Below are positions 27,121-35,993 of a DNA stretch of 64,000 bases, in pieces. Under the pieces are notes generated by a model that was given only the letters and a program-made list of their open reading frames with translations, had not been told where the DNA came from and searched no databases. The stretch is from CAYWRZ01 sp964460845. Lineage in GTDB: Bacteria > Bacteroidota > Bacteroidia > Flavobacteriales_D > UBA2798. The position numbers and the translations under genes are program-made. Location of the stretch: positions 1 through 64,000 of the forward strand of contig CAYWRZ010000012.1 in the NCBI GenBank assembly GCA_964460845.1. The letters run 5' to 3'. Numbering within the stretch: position 1 is the stretch's first letter; each line of letters begins with the position of its first letter.

Positions 27121-28425
27121 ATGAAGGATCTGATTAAAACATTAAAGAACATTTGGAAAATTGAGGAGCTGCGTCAGCGTATCATTCTGACCCTGTCGCT
27201 GATCCTTATTTACCGGATAGGTTCTTACATCGTGCTCCCCGGCGTCAATTCCGCCGCATTGTCGCAAGATGCCAGCGGCCTGGCCGGGCTTATCGACCTT
27301 TTTGCAGGGGGTGCGTTCTCGCGCGCCTCGGTGTTTGCGCTGGGTATCATGCCCTACATATCCGCCTCCATTATTATGCAGCTACTCGGGATAGCCGTAC
27401 CGGCCATCCAAAAGATGCAGCGCGAAGGTGAAAGCGGACGTAAGCGACTCAACAACTGGACCCGCATCCTGACCATTTTCATTACCCTTTTTCAGGCCCC
27501 CGGTTACATCTCTACCACTATCCCTGAAATTGCACGTACGGATATGTTCAGCTATCCCATTACGGTACTTATTCTCATCGCCGGTACCATGTTCATCATG
27601 TGGCTGGGCGAAAAGATTACCGATAAAGGAATCGGTAACGGTATCAGCCTTATCATTATGATCGGTATCATCGCCAAGCTTCCCGGTGCTTTTGCACAGG
27701 AACTGCTTGCCCGCCACACCAACGGTGGTTACGTGGTGCTGCTGGTCGAAGTGGTGCTGCTCCTACTGGTCATCGCTTTCTCTATCATGCTCGTACAGGG
27801 TACACGCCGTATCCCCGTGCAGGTAGCCAAAAGAGTAGTAGGCAACAAGCAATACCAGGGTTCGCGCAGCTATATCCCGCTCAAGGTGAACGCTGCCGGT
27901 GTAATGCCTATCATCTTCGCACAGGCTATTATGTTCGTGCCCATGTATGTCAATCAGGCCACACAAGGACGCTGGTTCAACAGTCTGGTCGATTTTGAAG
28001 GCTTTTGGTACAACTTCCTTTTCGCAGTGTTCATTATTCTCTTTACCTATTTTTACACGGCAATTATGGTGAACCCTCGCCAAATGGCCGATGAAATGAA
28101 ACGTAACGGAGGATTCATCCCCGGTGTGAAACCCGGAAAACAAACCGAATCGTTCATCGACAGCCTGATTTCAAGAATCACGCTGCCCGGTGCCATCTTT
28201 CTCGCGCTGATTGCCATCCTTCCCGCATTTGCGATGAATCTGCTTGGCATTAAGCAACAATTCGCTTACTTCTTCGGGGGTACTTCACTGCTCATTATGG
28301 TGGGCGTAGTGCTCGATACCCTGCAGCAGATCGAAACACACCTGCTGAGCCGCCATTACGACGGACTGATGAAGAGCGGTAAAATTAAAGGGCGGGGCAC
28401 CCAAATGCCCAGTATGGTAAGCTAA
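27121..28425 (+). CDS. secY: Protein translocase subunit SecY
   Basis: The 434-residue, ten-helix channel of the Sec translocon lies in the inner membrane. It starts with a cytosolic amphipathic segment (MKDLIKTLKNIWKIEELRQR). TM2 begins near FSRASVFALGIMPYISASII, the plug/TM2 signature. The cytosolic loop RRIPVQVAKR between TM6 and TM7 and the loop after TM8 (NGGFIPGVKPGKQTE) that binds SecA and the ribosome are present. infA follows eight bases later; neither adk nor map is inserted here. Confidence 0.98.
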   Translation: MKDLIKTLKNIWKIEELRQRIILTLSLILIYRIGSYIVLPGVNSAALSQDASGLAGLIDLFAGGAFSRASVFALGIMPYISASIIMQLLGIAVPAIQKMQREGESGRKRLNNWTRILTIFITLFQAPGYISTTIPEIARTDMFSYPITVLILIAGTMFIMWLGEKITDKGIGNGISLIIMIGIIAKLPGAFAQELLARHTNGGYVVLLVEVVLLLLVIAFSIMLVQGTRRIPVQVAKRVVGNKQYQGSRSYIPLKVNAAGVMPIIFAQAIMFVPMYVNQATQGRWFNSLVDFEGFWYNFLFAVFIILFTYFYTAIMVNPRQMADEMKRNGGFIPGVKPGKQTESFIDSLISRITLPGAIFLALIAILPAFAMNLLGIKQQFAYFFGGTSLLIMVGVVLDTLQQIETHLLSRHYDGLMKSGKIKGRGTQMPSMVS

Positions 28426-28432
28426 TTACAAC

Positions 28433-28651
28433 ATGGCAAAACAGTCATCAATAGAGCAAGACGGAGTTATCATCGAAGCATTGTCTAATGCAATGTTCAG
28501 GGTAGAGCTCGAAAACGGTCATGTCATTACGGCTCACATTTCTGGTAAGATGCGTATGCACTACATCAAAATCTTACCCGGCGACAAGGTACGTGTGGAG
28601 ATTTCTCCCTACGACCTGACTAAAGGTAGAATATCGTTCAGGTATAAATAA
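28433..28651 (+). CDS. infA: Translation initiation factor IF-1
   Basis: The 72-residue single OB-fold (S1-like) protein blocks the A-site during initiation. It has the family core VIIEALSNAMFRVELENGH and ends YDLTKGRISFRYK. It follows secY directly. Confidence 0.97.
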   Translation: MAKQSSIEQDGVIIEALSNAMFRVELENGHVITAHISGKMRMHYIKILPGDKVRVEISPYDLTKGRISFRYK

Positions 28652-28666
28652 GAAATAAGTAACACG

Positions 28667-28783
28667 ATGAAAGTTAAAGCCTCCATCAAAAAACGTTCGG
28701 CAGATTGCAAAATCGTGCGTAGGAAAGGACGTTTGTACGTGATCAATAAGAAGAATCCCAAATTCAAACAACGTCAAGGTTAA
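28667..28783 (+). CDS. rpmJ: 50S ribosomal protein L36 (zinc-free form)
   Basis: This 38-codon gene reads MKVKASIKKRSADCKIVRRK and ends NKKNPKFKQRQG. The zinc-binding residues of the C+ form are mostly gone: only Cys14 remains, and the first Cys is Ser. This is the C- type. It lies in the standard place between infA and rpsM. Confidence 0.95.
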   Translation: MKVKASIKKRSADCKIVRRKGRLYVINKKNPKFKQRQG

Positions 28784-28801
28784 TCAACTCAAATAAAGAA
28801 C

Positions 28802-29179
28802 ATGGCAAGGATTGCTGGTATAGATTTACCTAAAAACAAGCGAGGAGAAATCGGTCTCACGTATATTTTTGGCATCGGTCGCAGCTCGGCGAAGAAAATT
28901 CTCGCTGCCGCAGAGATAGATGTGAATATAAAAGTAAACGACTGGGACGATGACCAACTCGGAAGGATCCGTTCCGTTATTAACGATAACTATAAGGTAG
29001 AAGGTGCCCTTCGTTCAGAGGTTCAGCTCAATATCAAGCGCCTTATGGATATCGGATGCTACAGAGGTGTGCGTCACCGTGTAGGACTCCCGCTTCGCGG
29101 ACAAACCACCAAGAACAACGCTCGTACCCGTAAAGGAAGACGTAAAACTGTGGCTAACAAGAAGAAGGCAACTAAGTAA
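28802..29179 (+). CDS. rpsM: 30S ribosomal protein S13
   Basis: The 125-residue head protein starts MARIAGIDLPKNKRGEIGLT and has the block YRGVRHRVGLPLRGQTTKNN, with a basic tail that reaches the P-site tRNA. Complete. Confidence 0.97.
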   Translation: MARIAGIDLPKNKRGEIGLTYIFGIGRSSAKKILAAAEIDVNIKVNDWDDDQLGRIRSVINDNYKVEGALRSEVQLNIKRLMDIGCYRGVRHRVGLPLRGQTTKNNARTRKGRRKTVANKKKATK

Positions 29180-29205
29180 TCATTGACGATTAGTTCACTA
29201 TAGTT

Positions 29206-29601
29206 ATGGCAAAACAGAACGAAGACAAAAAGAAGAAAAAGAAGAAGGTAGCCGTTGAAGCTGTCGGACAGGCACACGTCAGCGCTACGTTCAACAACCT
29301 GATTATCTCGCTTACCAATGCTCAGGGCCAAGTAATTTCCTGGTCGTCTGCAGGTAAGATGGGTTTTCGCGGTTCAAAGAAAAACACACCTTATGCCGCT
29401 CAGATAGCCGCTGAAGACTGTGCAAAAGAAGCGTATGAAAACGGACTGCGCAGAGTGCGTGTATTTGTAAAAGGACCGGGCGCCGGCCGCGAATCAGCAA
29501 TCCGTTCGCTCCATAACTCGGGTATTGAAGTGACGGAAATTGTAGATGTTACACCGTTGCCACACAACGGTTGCCGTCCCCCGAAAAAAAGAAGAGTATA
29601 A
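29206..29601 (+). CDS. rpsK: 30S ribosomal protein S11
   Basis: The 131-residue platform protein has HVSATFNNLIISLTNAQGQV and ends DVTPLPHNGCRPPKKRRV, the universal S11 end. The Lys-rich N-terminus (DKKKKKKKVAV) is somewhat extended. Confidence 0.97.
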   Translation: MAKQNEDKKKKKKKVAVEAVGQAHVSATFNNLIISLTNAQGQVISWSSAGKMGFRGSKKNTPYAAQIAAEDCAKEAYENGLRRVRVFVKGPGAGRESAIRSLHNSGIEVTEIVDVTPLPHNGCRPPKKRRV

Positions 29602-29624
29602 CATTTCTGTAATAAAAGAAGAAC

Positions 29625-30233
29625 ATGGCAAGGTACAAAGGCCCCCAATCGAAGATTTCAAGAAGGTATCGGGAAAACCTGTTCGGCCGTCCTGACAAGG
29701 CACTGGAGAAAAAGAATTACCCTCCCGGCCAGCATGGACCGAACAAAAAGCGCATGAAGCAGTCGGAATATGCCGTGCAGTTGTATGAAAAGCAAAAAGC
29801 GAAATTCATCTACGGCATTCTCGAAAAGCAGTTCGAAAACCTGTTTAAGGAAGCTGCCCGCCAGCGCGGTGTAACCGGTCATAACCTTCTTGCGCTCTGC
29901 GAATCAAGGCTCGACAATACGGTGTACCGCCTCGGTATCGGAATCACCCGCCGTGCGGCCCGCCAGCTCGTGTCGCACCGTCACGTTACCGTGAACGGCA
30001 ATGTGGTCGATGTGCCCAGCTATCAGCTTCGCCCCGGCGATGTGGTAGGTGTACGTGAGCGTTCTAAAGCGCTCGAAGCTATTACCAATTCGCTGGCCTC
30101 TTCCTCCAAACGTTTTGACTGGCTCGACTGGAACGCCGCCGAATTTAAAGGTACATTCCTGGCGAAGCCCGATCGGGAACAAATCCCCGAGAACATCAAA
30201 GAACAGCTCATCGTCGAATTGTACTCTAAATAA
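29625..30233 (+). CDS. rpsD: 30S ribosomal protein S4 (zinc-free form)
   Basis: The 202-residue assembly initiator starts MARYKGPQSKISRRYRENLF with no CxxC cluster in the N-terminal domain, so it is the C- type. The S4 RNA-binding domain is at ~93-155 (LDNTVYRLGIGITRRAARQL; VTVNGNVVDVPSYQLRPGD). Confidence 0.97.
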   Translation: MARYKGPQSKISRRYRENLFGRPDKALEKKNYPPGQHGPNKKRMKQSEYAVQLYEKQKAKFIYGILEKQFENLFKEAARQRGVTGHNLLALCESRLDNTVYRLGIGITRRAARQLVSHRHVTVNGNVVDVPSYQLRPGDVVGVRERSKALEAITNSLASSSKRFDWLDWNAAEFKGTFLAKPDREQIPENIKEQLIVELYSK

Positions 30234-30242
30234 TATTTATAT

Positions 30243-31232
30243 ATGGCCATTCTTGATTTCCAGCGACCGGATAAAGTCATTATGATCAGCTCCGACGACC
30301 ATATCGGTCAGTTTGAGTTCAGACCGCTTGAGCCCGGTTATGGGATAACAATCGGCAACGCCCTCCGCAGAATTCTGCTTTCTTCACTCGAAGGTTACGC
30401 CATCACTTCAGTGAAAATCGAGGGTGTCGATCACGAGTTTTCCACCCTGAAGGGAGTGGCTGAAGACGTGACCGAAATCATTTTGAACCTCAAGCAGGTA
30501 CGCTTCAAACGCCAAATCAACAGCGACAACGAACACGTAGTGGTGTCGATCAAAGGTCAGGAAAAAGTGACCGCCGGCGACATCGGGAAATTCACCTCCT
30601 CTTTTCAGGTGCTTAACCCCGACCTGGTGATTTGTAACATGGAGAAGTCTGTCAACTTCCACATGGAGCTTACCCTCAGCAAAGGACGCGGCTACGTGCC
30701 CGCCGAAGAAAATAAAAACGGCAATGCTCCCATAGGTACCGTGGCGGTTGACTCGATCTTTACGCCTATCCGTAACGTGCGTTACAGCATCGAAAACTAC
30801 CGTGTGGAACAAAAAACCGACTACGAAAAGCTTGTGCTCGAAGTAGCTACCGACGGTTCCATTCACCCGAAAGAAGCACTCAAAGAAGCCGCTAAAATTC
30901 TTATCCAGCACTTCATGCTTTTCTCTGACGAGAAAATTACACTCGACACCATCGAGAAGCAGGAAACGGAAGAATTTGACGAAGAATCGCTGCACATGCG
31001 TCAGTTGCTCAAAGCCAAGTTAGTGGATCTCGATCTTTCGGTAAGAGCACTCAACTGCCTCAAGGCAGCCGACGTCGAAACCCTCGGCGAACTGGTGGCA
31101 TACAACAAAAACGACCTTCTCAAGTTCCGGAACTTCGGTAAAAAATCACTGACCGAACTCGAAGATCTCGTGCACGCCAAAGGACTCCAATTTGGAATGA
31201 ACGTAGCGAAGTATAAACTGGATAAAGATTAG
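30243..31232 (+). CDS. rpoA: RNA polymerase alpha subunit
   Basis: The 329-residue protein has an N-terminal assembly domain (residues ~1-230) with the dimer motif GITIGNALRRILLSSLEGYA. An acidic linker (EKQETEEFDEES) joins it to the C-terminal helix-hairpin-helix domain (~255-320; LKAADVETLGELVAYNKNDL, FGKKSLTELEDLV), which binds UP elements and activators. It stands in the usual place between rpsD and rplQ. Confidence 0.98.
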   Translation: MAILDFQRPDKVIMISSDDHIGQFEFRPLEPGYGITIGNALRRILLSSLEGYAITSVKIEGVDHEFSTLKGVAEDVTEIILNLKQVRFKRQINSDNEHVVVSIKGQEKVTAGDIGKFTSSFQVLNPDLVICNMEKSVNFHMELTLSKGRGYVPAEENKNGNAPIGTVAVDSIFTPIRNVRYSIENYRVEQKTDYEKLVLEVATDGSIHPKEALKEAAKILIQHFMLFSDEKITLDTIEKQETEEFDEESLHMRQLLKAKLVDLDLSVRALNCLKAADVETLGELVAYNKNDLLKFRNFGKKSLTELEDLVHAKGLQFGMNVAKYKLDKD

Positions 31233-31283
31233 TTCACAGCAATTGCCCGGTAGCATAAAACCCGGACATTCAACCTCAAGAAG

Positions 31284-31817
31284 ATGAGACACGGTAAAAC
31301 AGTAAATCACTTAGGCAGAAAAGCCGGCCACCGCAAAGCGTTGTTGTCTAACATGGCCTGCTCGCTGTTCCTGCACAAACGTATCCACACTACTGTGGCT
31401 AAGGCGAAGGCGCTCAGGAAATACGTAGAGCCCCTGATCACCAAATCGAAAAACGATACCACTCATAACCGCCGTGTGGTGTTCAGCTACCTCAAAAACA
31501 AACAGTCGGTTTCTGAACTGTTCCGCGAAATATCGCCCAAAGTGGCCGACCGCCCCGGAGGATACACCCGTATTATCCGCACCGGATACCGCCTGGGAGA
31601 TAATGCCGAAATGTGCATGATCGAGCTGGTCGATTTCAACGAATTGCTACTCAACGCACAATCGGATAAAAAAGCGAAAACGACCCGTCGCGGCCGTACC
31701 CGCAAAAAAGCCGATGCGCAAGCCGCTCCGGCCGCCGAAAAAACCGAAACACCCGCTCCCGAACCGGAAGCCGGTGCCGACACGGAAACCGAAGGCGAAG
31801 AAAAAGCAGGAGAATAA
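31284..31817 (+). CDS. rplQ: 50S ribosomal protein L17 with long Ala/Glu/Pro/Lys tail
   Basis: The L17 core (residues ~1-120, MRHGKTVNHLGRKAGHRKAL to MIELVDFNELL) is normal. It is followed by ~55 residues that are first basic (TTRRGRTRKK), then rich in Ala, Pro and Glu, ending EGEEKAGE. The total of 177 residues compares with 127 in E. coli. The tail has low complexity and is probably disordered. Last gene of the superoperon; a strong terminator follows 23 bases later. Confidence 0.97.
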   Translation: MRHGKTVNHLGRKAGHRKALLSNMACSLFLHKRIHTTVAKAKALRKYVEPLITKSKNDTTHNRRVVFSYLKNKQSVSELFREISPKVADRPGGYTRIIRTGYRLGDNAEMCMIELVDFNELLLNAQSDKKAKTTRRGRTRKKADAQAAPAAEKTETPAPEPEAGADTETEGEEKAGE

Positions 31818-31840
31818 CTTTTCTTTATACACATTCCCAA

Positions 31841-31868
31841 AACCCCGACGTGCATCGTCGGGGTTTTT
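31841..31868 (+). terminator. Terminator of the ribosomal superoperon
   Basis: CCCCGACG / CGTCGGGG, an 8-bp stem over TGCAT, is preceded by AAAA and followed by TTTTTG. It lies just after rplQ. Confidence 0.9.
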
Positions 31869-32058
31869 GTATTTGCGTCGAAACGAAGAACGATGCCGTT
31901 CATTTTTTGCCCGAAAAAGCAGGAAAAAACTCCGGATATTATCTCTTTTTCAGATGAGAGCCGACGAAGGCAAGCGTTCGGATTAAGGATAACTGCCCCA
32001 AAATAATGTAAGAAACACCGAGAAAAATACTATTTTAGAGGTTTAATTTTTGAAAGAT

Positions 32059-34524
32059 ATGAAGCAGCTTTTACTGCTATTATCAGCCCTCTGGGCAGGA
32101 ACAGTTACAGGGCAGGTTGTGGTGAACGAATATTCCTGCGCTAACGTCAATACACTGGCAGACAGTTACGGAATGCAGGAAGACTGGGTCGAATTGTACA
32201 ACCCTTCTGCGGCTCCCGTAAACCTGTTGGGCTACTTTCTGAGTAATGACCCTGCCGACCCTTACAAATGGCGCTTTACAGGCGGTAGCGTACCCGGTAA
32301 CGGATACCTGCTCGTATTTTGCTCCGGTCGCAATGAAATTACCGGAGGCGGTGAAATTCACACCAGCTTTAAGCTCACACAAACCGCTGGTGAATCGCTC
32401 GTTTTTACCGCTCCCTCAGGTGTGCAGCTTACCCAACTCACACTTACGCCCACGCAGCGGAATCACTCCCGTGGCCGCATTACCGACGGGGCTTCCAGTT
32501 GGACCCTTTTTACCACGCCCTCGCCCGGTGCCTCTAATTCCAATCCACAGCAGGAATATACCCCTATGCCTGTCGCTTCAAGGGCCTCGGGCTTTACACC
32601 CAATCCCATTCCCCTGCTGCTTTCCTCTCCCGACCCCAATGCGCTTATCTATTACACACTCGATGGCAGCGAACCCACTACCGGCTCTACGCTTTATACC
32701 ACGCCCATTACCATCATGACTTCTACTGTCGTAAGAGCGCGCGCCTTCCGCAATACACCCGGCATTCCGCCAAGCTATATTCTGAACAATACTTATATCA
32801 TCGGAGAGACACATGCTTCTCTTCCTTCCATATCGCTGATAGGAACAAATGCCGAAACATTGCTCAACGGTAATCAGATAAATACCGAAGTAGCAGTAGA
32901 ATATTTTGACGGTAGCCGTACCTTACGCGCCGAAGTAACCGGTATGTGCGCTATGCACGATGCCGCAGCATGGGGCTACAGCCAGCGCGGAGTTGATTTT
33001 ACCGCCTTCGACGAGCACGGTTACGACCACGGGTTGCAGCATCGCCTGTTTCCGCAAAAAAATCGCGAAGTCTATGAACAACTGGTGCTCAAAGCAGCCG
33101 GTAACGATAATTATCCCTTCGAACAGGGCAGCGCTCACATCAGAGATGCATTCGTACAAACGCTCTCGCAGGAAGGAAATCTGCACCTCGACGAAGAAAC
33201 TTATAAGCCCTGTCTGCTTTTTGTGAACGGCAAATACTGGGGCGTGTATGAAATGCGTGAAAAAGTCGCCGCTCCGGATTTTACCCGTTTTTACTACAAT
33301 CAGGATGAATACGATCTCCAATTTTTGAAAACGGACGGCGCTACTGTTGCGCTCTACGGAGGTACACAGGCACAAACCGACTGGAACGATTTGGTGAACT
33401 TCATCACCACTTCCGATATGTCTATACAGGCAAATTTTGATGTGGTAGACAGCCTGCTCGATGTGAAAAGTTTTGCCGATTATTTTATTCTCAACTCTTT
33501 TGTGGTGAATAAAGACTGGCTCGATCGCAATACCGGATGGTGGAGAGGACTCAACCCCGACGGAGAAGCACGCAAATGGCGCTATGCCCTTTTTGATTTT
33601 GATGCGACCTTCGGGCATTATACCAACCATACCGGCATTCCCGACGAAAGCGCGTCTGCCGCACCTTGTTTCCCTGAAATATTAGGAAACCCCGGCTCGC
33701 AGGGACATACCGATATGCTGATTCACCTGCGCCAAAATCCCGACTTTAACGATTATTTCATTAACCGTTATATCGACTTGACCAATACGGTCTTGTCTTG
33801 CGAAAATATGCAGGCGCTGCTCGATCGCCTCGTGGAAGACATAGAGCCCGAAATGGCGCGCCATTTTACGCGCTGGGGTAGTGGTACGGTCACGCAATGG
33901 GAGCAGAATGTGCAGGCGCTCCGCGATTTTATCGACGCACGTTGCGTATCTATTAGCAACGGAATGACAGGTTGTTACAATCTTCAGGGACCCTATAACC
34001 TGACCATTACCGTGAACCCCCTCGGTGCAGGTGTGGTGACCTACAATTCTACCCTGCTTCCTTTTTATCCCTGGACCGGTACAGCGTATGGCAATGTCAA
34101 TACTACCTTACGTGCCGAATCGATCATGACTGAATACATGTTCGATCGCTGGGAAATAAGCCTCAGTACACCCGTACCCGGATCCCGCGATTCGCTCATT
34201 ACGGTCGATTTTGTAGGCAATGACCGCGTGATTGCTCATTTCAAACCTTCCAAATCACTTTTTGTACCCACCGCATTTTCACCCAATGGCGACGGACATA
34301 ACGATTTCTTACAGGTGTTGGGCGAAGGTATCATCACCCTCACATTCGCCGTGTACGATCGCTGGGGGCAGCTTGTGTACCAATCCAGCAACCAGTCCGA
34401 CCAATGGGACGGCAGCTATAAAGGAGAAATACTTAGCTCCGGAGTGTACGCATACCGCCTGCAGGCAGTGATGCGCGACGGTTCCGAAATCAAACAAAGT
34501 GGCAACATAACCCTGATGCGATAA
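32059..34524 (+). CDS. CotH-family T9SS type B cargo with lamin-tail domain
   Basis: The 821-residue exported protein has a signal peptide (QLLLLLSALWAGTVTGQ). A lamin-tail-like Ig domain (~20-135; VVVNEYSCANVN, DWVELYNPS) comes first, then a chitobiase-type C-terminal module (~165-240; YYTLDGSEPTTGSTLY). The CotH kinase-like domain (~300-600) has LVLKAAGNDNYP, NGKYWGVYEMREKV and ALFDFDATFGHY near residue 511. An InlB-like repeat domain and a T9SS type B ('gliding motility') C-terminal domain from ~733 follow (FVPTAFSPNGDGHND, YDRWGQLVYQS, WDG). CotH proteins can phosphorylate proteins; activity here is unproven. ATG 32059 gives a good signal peptide. The PorP/SprF gene starts 10 bases later. 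Confidence 0.93.
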   Translation: MKQLLLLLSALWAGTVTGQVVVNEYSCANVNTLADSYGMQEDWVELYNPSAAPVNLLGYFLSNDPADPYKWRFTGGSVPGNGYLLVFCSGRNEITGGGEIHTSFKLTQTAGESLVFTAPSGVQLTQLTLTPTQRNHSRGRITDGASSWTLFTTPSPGASNSNPQQEYTPMPVASRASGFTPNPIPLLLSSPDPNALIYYTLDGSEPTTGSTLYTTPITIMTSTVVRARAFRNTPGIPPSYILNNTYIIGETHASLPSISLIGTNAETLLNGNQINTEVAVEYFDGSRTLRAEVTGMCAMHDAAAWGYSQRGVDFTAFDEHGYDHGLQHRLFPQKNREVYEQLVLKAAGNDNYPFEQGSAHIRDAFVQTLSQEGNLHLDEETYKPCLLFVNGKYWGVYEMREKVAAPDFTRFYYNQDEYDLQFLKTDGATVALYGGTQAQTDWNDLVNFITTSDMSIQANFDVVDSLLDVKSFADYFILNSFVVNKDWLDRNTGWWRGLNPDGEARKWRYALFDFDATFGHYTNHTGIPDESASAAPCFPEILGNPGSQGHTDMLIHLRQNPDFNDYFINRYIDLTNTVLSCENMQALLDRLVEDIEPEMARHFTRWGSGTVTQWEQNVQALRDFIDARCVSISNGMTGCYNLQGPYNLTITVNPLGAGVVTYNSTLLPFYPWTGTAYGNVNTTLRAESIMTEYMFDRWEISLSTPVPGSRDSLITVDFVGNDRVIAHFKPSKSLFVPTAFSPNGDGHNDFLQVLGEGIITLTFAVYDRWGQLVYQSSNQSDQWDGSYKGEILSSGVYAYRLQAVMRDGSEIKQSGNITLMR

Positions 34525-34534
34525 GCGAATTTTT

Positions 34535-35584
34535 ATGAAAAAAAGGTTTACCCTCTTTTTAGGTGCCCTGCTCGGTGCTTCAGGGCTTTTTGCGCAAGAC
34601 ATTCACTTCTCGCAGGTTATCAATAACCCGCTGCTGATCAATCCCGCTAATGCCGGAGGATTTGAAGGCTACGAGCGTATCGTGCTCAATTACCGTAACC
34701 AGTGGGCGGCGGTAGGAAGTACCTTCAATACGATGGGCTTCTCTTTCGATATGCCCCTGTTTCAGGGAAGAGGAGACAAAGCCTATATGGGACTTGGAAT
34801 TAACTTTTTCAGCGATAAAGCAGGCGATGGCAAATTCGGCCTCTCGCAGGGTAATTTTACCGTGTCGGGAATCGTACCTATAGACCGTAGCAGCAGGCTG
34901 GCCGCAGGGGTACAAATCGGTTACGGACAACGCTCGGCCGATCTCTCCAAGCTGCAATGGGGCAGTCAGTTTAACGGACTCGAATTTGATCCCACCATGC
35001 CCTCGTTCGAAGCCAACCGCCTCGCCTCGTTCGGATATACCGATCTTTCGGCCGGTATGCGTTACGAATTCCGTAACACCAAAGAAAATCCCAAAGTATG
35101 GAGCGTGAGGCGTTTTACCGTAGGTGGCGCGTATTATCACCTCAATACCCCCGAAATGCGTTATTTCTCGGGCGGTTCCGAAAAACTTTCGGGCCGTATA
35201 GTGGTGCATGGTATGGGCGAAATTAACCTGCCGCTTTCCAAAGTATCGGTGATACCTTTCGGTACCTGGTTTTCGCAAGCCAATCACAACGAAATTAACG
35301 TAGGAGCGCTCTTTCGTATCGAGCTCAGCTCAGGTACGAAAATTACAGGACTGCGTCAGGAAACCGCTCTCTACGCCGGTATGCAGCACCGACTCAACGA
35401 TGCCATAATTCCGTTTGTAGGTTATGAAATGGGAAGCTTCTCCCTGGGTGTTTCTTACGACATTAACGTATCTACCTTGAATAAAGCCTCGCGGGGTATG
35501 GGCGGATTTGAAATTTCACTCAAATACCACAACCTGAAAAAGGCTATTTTCAAACGTCGTCAGGGCAATCGTCTCTACGAATAA
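34535..35584 (+). CDS. PorP/SprF-family T9SS outer-membrane protein
   Basis: The 349-residue protein has a signal peptide (FTLFLGALLGASGLFAQ) and the family opening DIHFSQVINNPLLINPANAG, then strand-rich sequence of an outer-membrane barrel (~14 strands expected) up to a short basic end. Members pair with a type B cargo and help its secretion or surface attachment. It lies 10 bases behind the CotH-type cargo, so the two very likely form a cargo/partner pair. Confidence 0.92.
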   Translation: MKKRFTLFLGALLGASGLFAQDIHFSQVINNPLLINPANAGGFEGYERIVLNYRNQWAAVGSTFNTMGFSFDMPLFQGRGDKAYMGLGINFFSDKAGDGKFGLSQGNFTVSGIVPIDRSSRLAAGVQIGYGQRSADLSKLQWGSQFNGLEFDPTMPSFEANRLASFGYTDLSAGMRYEFRNTKENPKVWSVRRFTVGGAYYHLNTPEMRYFSGGSEKLSGRIVVHGMGEINLPLSKVSVIPFGTWFSQANHNEINVGALFRIELSSGTKITGLRQETALYAGMQHRLNDAIIPFVGYEMGSFSLGVSYDINVSTLNKASRGMGGFEISLKYHNLKKAIFKRRQGNRLYE

Positions 35585-35598
35585 GCGCGGGAACGTGT

Positions 35599-35877
35599 TC
35601 AAGGTAAAAGCCTACGTTGTGTTTCGCATTCTTTTTTGACCTGCGCATATTCCGCAGCGCTCGAAACCACCCAATGCCCACCGTGCAGCGTGATAAGATC
35701 GCGCACATAGTTCCGTTCCGGTAAGATCGTCGCTTTTAGATGAATTACGGAATACGATAGGCCCAATAGCTTGATCTCCTCAAACTCATCTTCCGAAAGC
35801 ACACAAAAATAAGATTGTCCGCCGGCATACTTCCGATACAGCGGAAAAACGGGTGCAGGATCAGTAACAGACGCCAT
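35599..35877 (-). CDS. Small conserved-looking protein of unknown function
   Basis: The 92-residue soluble protein starts MASVTDPAPVFPLYRKYAGG and contains YFCVLSEDEFEEIKLLG, ILPERNYVRDLIT and a closing Lys/Glu-rich helix. I recall similar short Bacteroidota proteins with a 'YRKY-x-x-G-x-x-[YF]-F' opening but no function. It is convergent with the PorP/SprF gene (14 bases between) and divergent from the nuclease gene. Coding is supported by its full-length frame and even composition; no domain was recognised. Confidence 0.6.
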   Translation of the reverse strand: MASVTDPAPVFPLYRKYAGGQSYFCVLSEDEFEEIKLLGLSYSVIHLKATILPERNYVRDLITLHGGHWVVSSAAEYAQVKKECETQRRLLP

Positions 35878-35993
35878 ACGTCAAAGGTAAGTAAATCGCT
35901 TTAGCCTTGCGAACCGGCTCTTGTGCAGGCAGGAAGATGCTTATTCTGAAAAGCTTTTCTTACTTTCACCTGTCAGATAAACCTGTTGTGGCA

